From Comamonas testosteroni TK102 (GTDB lineage: Bacteria; Pseudomonadota; Gammaproteobacteria; Burkholderiales; Burkholderiaceae_C), in assembly GCF_000739375.1 (NCBI RefSeq), contig NZ_CP006704.1, forward strand, positions 2,480,001 through 2,544,000: DNA of 64,000 bases, read 5' to 3'. Made by a program: the position numbers and the translations under genes. Under the pieces are notes generated by a model. The model saw only the letters and a program-made list of their open reading frames with translations, searched no databases and was not told the DNA's origin. This document shows, in pieces, positions 58,081 to 64,000 of the stretch. Position 1 is the first letter of the stretch; every line of letters begins with the position of its first letter.

Positions 58081-59034
58081 ATGGAGGCACACCTGCTTGA
58101 CGAAGCTGCGGACTGGCTGGTCCGCCTGAACGATGAAGGCTTGACGGCTGCTGAACATGCTGCCTTCGAGCGCTGGCGCCGTACCAGCGCCGAGCATGAA
58201 GGCGCCTGGATGCGGGCCGAGCGGCTGATGGGCAAGCTCGGTGGCCTGCCGACCGCGCTGGCCATGCCGACGCTGGACCGATCGCAGCGCCGCAGCCGAA
58301 GAGCCGCCGTGGCCAGGCTGGCGGTTCTGCTGGCCGCCGTGCCTGGTGGCTGGATGAGCTGGCGCATGGCGCAGCAGCAGGGCTGGACGGCCGATCTGCG
58401 TACTGTCACGGGCGAGCAGCGCAGCGTGACGCTGGCCGATGGCAGCCGTTTGCTGCTGGATACGGCAAGCGCCGTGGATATCCGTTTCGATGCTCACCAG
58501 CGCCTGATCCATCTGCGTCGAGGCTCCATCCTGCTGGAAACCGCCGCCGATCCCAGCGGCGTGGACCGGCCCTTGCTGGTGGCGACGGCCGTGGGGCGTC
58601 TGCGGGCACTGGGCACGCGCTTTTCGGTGCAGCAGGACAGCGAGGGCCAGTTCGTGGACCTGGCCGTGACGCAGGGCGCAGTCGAAGTCACCCCACACGC
58701 AGCCTCACGACCTGCGCAGGTGGTGCCCGCCGGCAACTGGGCGCGCTTGACAGCCCAGGGCGCCGGAGCGCTGCAGACGGCGAGTGCGCAGCAACTGGCC
58801 TGGGCGCAGGGCATGCTGGTGGCGGATGCCATGCCCATGGCCGAAGTCTGCGCGCGGCTGGCACGTTACCGCTCCGGTGTGCTGCACTGCGCTCCCGAGG
58901 TGATGGCCATCAAGGTCTCGGGAGCCTATCCCCTGGCCGATACCGACCGGGCACTGGCCATGCTGGCCGAGACCTATGCCGTGAGCGTGCACCAGCGCTG
59001 GCGCGGCTACTGGGTCACGGTGGCGGCGCGCTGA
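58081..59034 (+). CDS. FecR-type anti-sigma/sensor protein
   Basis: Inner-membrane transmitter between receptor and sigma factor, 317 aa. The N-terminal DUF4880 segment is EAADWLVRLNDEGLTAAEHAAFERWRRTSAEHEGAWMRAE. One helix is at ~78-98 (RLAVLLAAVPGGWMSW), and the periplasmic FecR domain has GEQRSVTLADGSRLLLDTASAVDIRF. Starts 6 bases after the sigma gene. Confidence 0.92.
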   Translation: MEAHLLDEAADWLVRLNDEGLTAAEHAAFERWRRTSAEHEGAWMRAERLMGKLGGLPTALAMPTLDRSQRRSRRAAVARLAVLLAAVPGGWMSWRMAQQQGWTADLRTVTGEQRSVTLADGSRLLLDTASAVDIRFDAHQRLIHLRRGSILLETAADPSGVDRPLLVATAVGRLRALGTRFSVQQDSEGQFVDLAVTQGAVEVTPHAASRPAQVVPAGNWARLTAQGAGALQTASAQQLAWAQGMLVADAMPMAEVCARLARYRSGVLHCAPEVMAIKVSGAYPLADTDRALAMLAETYAVSVHQRWRGYWVTVAAR

Positions 59035-59143
59035 GTCCGCCGGCTCGGCCGCAAAAAAAGATGCAGGCAACTGAGACTTTTTCGCAAGTTGTTTGGCAAG
59101 CAAGGTGAACCACTCACTTTTTGCTTCCAAAGGACTGCTTTTC

Positions 59144-61585
59144 ATGCCTGCTTCCATGGCTTCCCGTTCCCTGCCGAATCCTGTATTCAGCCCCGTTGCG
59201 CGCGCCGCCCGACTTGCCCTGCTGGGCTGGACGCTGGCAGCAAGCGCCGTGCAGGCTGCCGAGCCGCCGGTCGCCGGCCAGGTCCAGACCTACCGGATAG
59301 AGGCAGGCCCGCTGGGCCGGGTGCTGTCCGAGGTGGCGGCCACGGCCGGCATGGCGCTGTCCTTCGACCCTGCGCTCACCCAGGGCCGGCAAAGCCCGGT
59401 TCTGGCTGGCAGCTACACGCCGCGCGAGGCATTGCAGCGGTTGCTGGCAGGCAGTGGTCTGGAGCTGGTCTCGCGTCCCGGCGGCAGCTACACCCTGCAA
59501 AGGCAGGCCGTGTCTCCCATCTCGGGTGAGGAGGGCAGCACGCTGTCCGAGGTGCGCGTGACGGCCCAGGCCGAGCGCAGCGGCACCACGGAAGGCACGG
59601 GAAGCTACACCCAGACGGGGCCAAGCCGCACGGCCACCGGCCTGAGCCTGACGCTACGCGAGACGCCGCAGTCGGTCAGCGTGATGACGCGCCAGCGCAT
59701 GGATGACTTCAAGCTGGAGACGCTGGCCGATGTGCTGGAGCAGACGCCGGGCATTGGCGTCTATCGCCAGAACAACGCGACGGACTTCCAGGCCCGCGGC
59801 TCGGAGGTGAATCTGCAGGTCGACGGCATGTCCCAGCTCAGCAACGGCTGGTACTTCGTCACCAGCACCATGTATGCGCTGGACGATATGGCCGAGATGG
59901 ACCGTGTCGAGGTGCTCAAGGGCTCGTCGGGACTGGTTGTCGGCAAGGGCGGCTATGGTGCCACCGTCAACCTGATCCGCAAGCGTCCCACGCGTGAGTT
60001 CCAGGCCAGCGTGCGCGCCAATGCCGGCAGCTGGGATACCTACCGTGCGCAGGCCGATATAGGCGGCTCGCTCAACGAGGCCGGTACGTTGCGTGGCCGC
60101 GTGGTGGCCTCCATGACGGACGCGGGCAGCTTCCGCGACAACGAAAAGAGCAACAGCAAGATGCTGTTTGGCACGCTGGAGGCAGATCTCACACCCGATA
60201 CCCTGCTGAATCTGGGCATCACGCTGCGTCAGCGCGAGGCCCGCGGCTTCGGCACGACCCGGCCCATACAGCGCTACACCGCAGCAGGTGCCGAAGTGGG
60301 GCTGATGCCGCGTTCCTTCAACAACGGTGCACCCTGGTCGGGCTATGAACAGGACAGCACCGAGCTGTTCGGCAGCGTGGAGCAGCGTCTGGCCCATGAC
60401 TGGACGGCAAGCCTGAAGTTCTTCCATCAGAGCGTGAAGATGGACGACATGACACTGGGCTACCTCTGGAACAGCACCACCGCTGCCTATCTGCCCTGGA
60501 AGGATGTGGAAAACCGCAACTGGTCGGTCAATCTCGATGTCAAAGGCCCGTTCAGCTTGCTGGGACGCACGCACGAGCTGCTGGCCGGCATGGGCATGTC
60601 GCGCTACCACAGCGGCCTGCTCTACGGCAGCTCCAAGAGCGTACCGCTGGCCAATCTGGGCCTGAGCTATGCCCAGGGCGGCGGCGCGCTGGCCCAGCCA
60701 GACTTCGGCAACTGGAACTATGACCGCCATGTCTTCAACCAGCGCCAGCGTTATGCCTATGCCGCAGGGCGCTTCCGCCTGGCAGATCCGCTGCAGCTGA
60801 TTGCCGGCATGCGCGTGACGCAGTACCGCCAGCATGACGTGACGCCCACCTGGTGGAACTACGATATGCGCGAAACCGTCACCACGCCCTATGCCGGCCT
60901 GGTCTACGAAGTGCATCCCCAGGTCTCGCTGTACGGCAGCTACGCCACTATCTTCAAGCCGCAAAGCGCTCAGGACGCACAGGGGCGCACCCTGGACCCC
61001 GAGCAAGGCAAGACCTTTGAAGTCGGCGCCAAGGGCGAATTCCTGGACAAGCGACTCAACGCCAGCATCGCCCACTTCTGGATGAAGACCGACAACTCGG
61101 CCGAGGAAACCGGCGCCTTCACGCCTGGCGGCGATATGGCCTACCGTGCCGTCAACGGCGCCACGCGGCGCGGCTGGGAGCTGGAGCTGTCGGGCGAACT
61201 GGCGCGCGGCTGGCAGGTCCAGGGTAGCCTGGTGCAGCAAAACAGCTCGCTGACCAGCTCCAGCCTGTATCCCAAGTACCAGCTCAAGCTCGGCAACACC
61301 TACCGCTTCGAAGGCGGTGCGCTGCGCGGTCTGACGCTGGGGGCTGCGACTCGCTGGCAAAGCAAGACTTCGACCAGCGACAGCCACAACACTCTGGCAC
61401 AGCAGTCCTATGCCGTGCTGGATCTGATGGCCCGCTACCAGGTCGACAAGCATCTGTCGCTGAGCCTGAACGTGAACAATCTGCTGGACAAGAAATACTT
61501 TGCCGGCGTCAGCAGTCTGGGCGGCCTTTACTACACCTGGGGTGCACCGCGTAGCGTGAACGTGGGCATGCGCTACGACTTCTGA
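59144..61585 (+). CDS. FecA-type TonB-dependent siderophore receptor with STN domain
   Basis: Outer-membrane receptor and signal transducer, 813 aa. The start at 59144 has AAAGGAC upstream. After the signal peptide (…ALLGWTLAASAVQAAE) lies the N-terminal signalling (STN) domain ~45-125 (YRIEAGPLGRVLSEVAATAGMALSFDP), which contacts FecR. The plug follows (LRETPQSVSVMTRQRM, VEVLKGSSGLVVGKGGYGATVN). The barrel ends YYTWGAPRSVNVGMRYDF with a terminal Phe. Regulated by the upstream sigma/FecR pair. Confidence 0.94.
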   Translation: MPASMASRSLPNPVFSPVARAARLALLGWTLAASAVQAAEPPVAGQVQTYRIEAGPLGRVLSEVAATAGMALSFDPALTQGRQSPVLAGSYTPREALQRLLAGSGLELVSRPGGSYTLQRQAVSPISGEEGSTLSEVRVTAQAERSGTTEGTGSYTQTGPSRTATGLSLTLRETPQSVSVMTRQRMDDFKLETLADVLEQTPGIGVYRQNNATDFQARGSEVNLQVDGMSQLSNGWYFVTSTMYALDDMAEMDRVEVLKGSSGLVVGKGGYGATVNLIRKRPTREFQASVRANAGSWDTYRAQADIGGSLNEAGTLRGRVVASMTDAGSFRDNEKSNSKMLFGTLEADLTPDTLLNLGITLRQREARGFGTTRPIQRYTAAGAEVGLMPRSFNNGAPWSGYEQDSTELFGSVEQRLAHDWTASLKFFHQSVKMDDMTLGYLWNSTTAAYLPWKDVENRNWSVNLDVKGPFSLLGRTHELLAGMGMSRYHSGLLYGSSKSVPLANLGLSYAQGGGALAQPDFGNWNYDRHVFNQRQRYAYAAGRFRLADPLQLIAGMRVTQYRQHDVTPTWWNYDMRETVTTPYAGLVYEVHPQVSLYGSYATIFKPQSAQDAQGRTLDPEQGKTFEVGAKGEFLDKRLNASIAHFWMKTDNSAEETGAFTPGGDMAYRAVNGATRRGWELELSGELARGWQVQGSLVQQNSSLTSSSLYPKYQLKLGNTYRFEGGALRGLTLGAATRWQSKTSTSDSHNTLAQQSYAVLDLMARYQVDKHLSLSLNVNNLLDKKYFAGVSSLGGLYYTWGAPRSVNVGMRYDF

Positions 61586-61871
61586 GGGCTGGCAGCACTC
61601 GGGTCCTCGAGTCCGCCGGCCACTTCTGCCTGAGTGCGGCGGTGCGCCAGGCGGGCTATTGCTGGCCCGCCCTGCCATGGTTCAGCCAAAGCCCGGTGCG
61701 GGCTGGCGGCGGCAAGCACGCGTCGCTGCAGGCACTGCTGCTCGGTCCGGCCTGTGCCAGTGCGTGGCACGGATGACCCTTTTTGGGTTTTCGTTTGTCA
61801 TACATAGAGAAAGGGCCTTGCGGCCTGCTTCGCCCCGGGCTGTCCGGGGCCTTCATCTCTTTCCTTATGTC

Positions 61872-62162
61872 ATGACACCATTCTTTCTACGCTTTGTGGG
61901 CAGCAGCGTTCTGTCCCGGCTGCTGGCCGCCGTCCTGGGCGGCTATCTGCTGGCCAGCGCCCTGGCCGTATTCCTGGCGACGGTCCTCTCCGAGCCGCGT
62001 GCCGAGGCGGTGCTGGCGGGTATGCTGTGGAGTTTCCCCGTGTATCTGCTGGCCGTGATCTGGGCCTTCTCGCCGGTGTCGCCGGGCCGCGTCTGGCTGG
62101 GTCTGCTGCTGCCCAGCGTCGTGCTGGCAGGCGCCTCGGCCTGGCTGGCTGGAGGAGCTTGA
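61872..62162 (+). CDS. DUF3649 small membrane protein
   Basis: 96 aa with three membrane helices (~12-35, 45-65, 70-92), start MTPFFLRFVGSSVLSRLLA. It resembles DUF3649 proteins that accompany PepSY and DUF3325 genes near iron receptors. Two bases separate it from the PepSY gene. The 61586-61871 interval shows no other gene. Confidence 0.75.
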   Translation: MTPFFLRFVGSSVLSRLLAAVLGGYLLASALAVFLATVLSEPRAEAVLAGMLWSFPVYLLAVIWAFSPVSPGRVWLGLLLPSVVLAGASAWLAGGA

Positions 62163-62164
62163 GC

Positions 62165-63852
62165 ATGGCCGAGCGTAGAAATGCGGGCGGAGCAGGCCAG
62201 GGCGGTTTTCGCCAGGCCCAGGCCTGGCTGCACACCTGGTGCGGCCTGTGGTTTTCCTGGTTGCTGTTCGCAGTCTTTTTCACGGGGACGCTGGCGGTCT
62301 TCGAGGAGCCCATCTCCCACTGGATGACACCCGAGCATCACGCCCAGGAGCAGGCGCAGGCGGCCGCCCGTGCTTCCGGCCAGCGCGGGGGTGATCTGGG
62401 CCAGCGCCTGGCCTGGGGCCTGGCCTATATGGAAAAACACCATCCGGGGGCCGAGATGTGGGAGCTGTGGCCCTCGGATGCCGAGGGTGCTGGCGACCTG
62501 CGTGTCTACTGGTTCGATGAAAAGCGCCAGTACGCTGCGGCCGAACTGGATTCCGCCACCGGGCAGCCGCTGGGCAAGGACCAGGCTCACGGCGCCGTGC
62601 GAGCCACCAAGGGGGGGGCCACCATTTCGTGGATTTCCACTACCGGCTGCATGCAGGGCAGGCAGGCCTCTGGGTGGTCGGCATTGCGGGCATGGCCATG
62701 CTGGTGGCGCTGCTCAGCGGGGTCATCACGCACAGGCGCATCTTCAAGGACTTCTTCACCTTTCGTGCCCGCAAGGGGCAGCGCAGCTGGCTGGATGCCC
62801 ACAATGCGGTGGCGGTGCTGACGCTGCCATTCCAGATCATGATTGCCTATACGGGGATTGCCATCTCCGCCTCGACCTTGATGCCGGCCGGCATTGCGGT
62901 CTATTTCGGCACGGGCAGCCAGGGACTGCGCGACTATGTGGTGGCGCTCAACGAGTCGGACAGGCCGGCACCGTCGGGCCGGTCCATGGCGGTTCCGCAG
63001 CTGGAGCCGTTTGTGCAACGCGCCCAGGCGCTGATGGGCCAGCCCGTGCGGGCCGTGGTCGTGGACAACCCAGGCGATGCGGCGGCACGCATCGGCGTCT
63101 ACGGCTGGAACAGCGAGGAGGAAATGCAGCAGCGTCTGAACCCGACGACCGGCATGGTGATGTTCTCGGCGGCGACAGCCGAGGTGCTGAGGCTGCGCCA
63201 GCCTGGCGAGGTGGACGGTGGTGACGCCTCCATGGCCAAGTCGGTGATAGGCAGTCTGCACCAGGTGGAGTTCGGCGGCCAGGCGCTCAAGTGGCTGTAT
63301 TTCCTCTGCGGGCTGGCGGGCAGCGCCATGATGGCCAGCGGCGCCATCCTGTTCATGGTCAAGCGCCGCGGCAAGCACCTGGGCCGGCAGGCCGGCGAGT
63401 TCGGCAGCGCCACGGCGCGCGTGTACCGGCTCGTCGAAGGACTCAATGTTGCGGCCATCGCCGGTCTGGGCCTGGCTTGCATTGGCTATCTGTGGGCCAA
63501 CCGCCTGGTTCCTGTCGGGCTGTCCCATAGAGCGAGTTGGGAGCTGGCGGTGTTTTTCGGGCTCTGGAGTCTGGCGCTGCTGCATGCTCTGGTGCGTGCG
63601 CCCGCAGCGGCATGGCGGGAGCAACTGGGCCTGCTGGCCGCTTTGTGCCTGCTGCTGCCGCTGCTGAACTGGATCACGGTCGGTGACAGTCTGCCTGCGC
63701 AGATCGCTCGCGGCGATTGGGAGAGCGCAGGGGTGGAGCTGAGCGCCATGGCCATGGGATTGCTTGCAGCCTGGGCCTGGCGTTATCTGCGGCGCCGCAG
63801 CGCCCGTTCGCAAAGCCCGGTTTCAGCGGGCAAGATGGAGGTGGGAGCATGA
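62165..63852 (+). pseudogene. PepSY-TM iron-uptake protein, frameshifted at a G8 tract
   Basis: The first frame (62165 to about 62618) reads MAERRNAGGAGQGGF..., one helix (CGLWFSWLLFAVFFTGTLAVFE) and a periplasmic part to VRATKGG. From there the sequence continues only in the next frame: HHFVDFHYRLHAGQAGLWVVGIAGMAMLVALLSG, ITHRRIFKDFFTFRARKGQRSWLDAHN, three more helices and the stop at 63852. Joined, it is a full PepSY-associated membrane protein of about 561 aa. The break is at eight G (62611-62618); six or nine G would restore the frame. Its stop overlaps the next start (ATGA). Read error, slip or phase switch cannot be told apart here. Confidence 0.82.
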
Positions 63853-64000
63853 ATGTCTTGCAAGCATCGTGGCTGGCGTTGGCGCTGAGCTTTGCGGGCA
63901 TGGCGGCGCTGGCGTTTGCCATGGAACGCCACCACGAGCAGCTCACAGCTGCCATGGAGATCTCTGCGGCGCGAGCGCGGCTGCTGCGCGCAGTGGGTGC
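63849..64000 (+). CDS. DUF3325 membrane protein (cut by window edge)
   Basis: Starts MNVLQASWLALALSFAGMAALAFAMERHHEQ, the typical DUF3325 beginning, and continues past the end of the window. It completes the DUF3649-PepSY-DUF3325 set that follows ferric siderophore receptors. At least one helix is visible (~8-24). Confidence 0.75.
   Translation, partial: MNVLQASWLALALSFAGMAALAFAMERHHEQLTAAMEISAARARLLRAVG

Noticed and set aside
59654..61678. 674-codon minus-strand open frame
   Set aside because: Antisense of the FecA-type receptor.
1..64000. Search for CRISPR arrays, phage genes, transposases, integrases, tRNA or rRNA genes
   Set aside because: None was seen. Regular repeats are limited to the dispersed intergenic element, and gene content is that of a stable chromosome segment.

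Overview
The window looks like chromosomal DNA of a Comamonas-type betaproteobacterium (Comamonadaceae). The evidence is the GC-rich coding style, a 'Bug' family tripartite tricarboxylate transport binding protein, the porin type, and copies of a short intergenic repeat that I recall from this family. No rRNA, tRNA, insertion sequence, phage or CRISPR array is visible. The genus is inferred from sequence style and was not checked by search.

Layout. 0-7.3 kb: a porin with a strong terminator, a decayed chloride-channel remnant, then a siaABCD-like cluster (PP2C phosphatase, GHKL-type kinase, SiaC switch protein, diguanylate cyclase) overlapping a REC-DUF3369-GGDEF-EAL gene. This looks like a complete partner-switching and c-di-GMP module. 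7.4-12.4 kb: a DUF3149 peptide, an M20 amidohydrolase with a Bug binding protein, and a MerR regulator divergent from an NAD-dependent epimerase-like gene across a MerR-type promoter. 12.7-20.4 kb: a siderophore receptor behind a Fur-like box, a PepSY/flavodoxin/reductase fusion, and an amino-acid ABC binding protein with two permeases but no ATPase. 20.8-21.8 kb: a LysR regulator.

21.9-43.7 kb is a large aerobic cobalamin island. Reading along the minus strand: riboswitch, btuC, btuD, riboswitch, TonB receptor, btuF, CbiX-like/ferredoxin fusion, cobW, cobN, ChlI-like, ChlD-like, riboswitch, cobG, cobH, cobI, cobJ, then cobL, cobE, cobM, cobF, with cobK inserted in the opposite direction. It covers corrinoid uptake, cobalt delivery and insertion, and most of the precorrin-2 to hydrogenobyrinic acid steps. 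The adenosylation and nucleotide-loop genes are not in the window.

44-64 kb: a frameshifted DUF2721 gene, an ArgP/ArgO-type regulator-exporter pair, an Lrp regulator divergent from a RhtA/EamA exporter, the prkA-yeaH-spoVR operon, a MetQ lipoprotein-family gene, a DUF3820 gene, a dCache-PAS-GGDEF cyclase, and an iron-uptake locus (FecI-type sigma, FecR, FecA-type receptor, DUF3649, a frameshifted PepSY gene, a DUF3325 gene cut by the window edge).

Two genes are broken exactly at homopolymers (T9 and G8), and a third homopolymer (G9) sits in the first codons of the EAL gene. These are either sequencing errors or slippage-prone switches, and raw reads can settle which.
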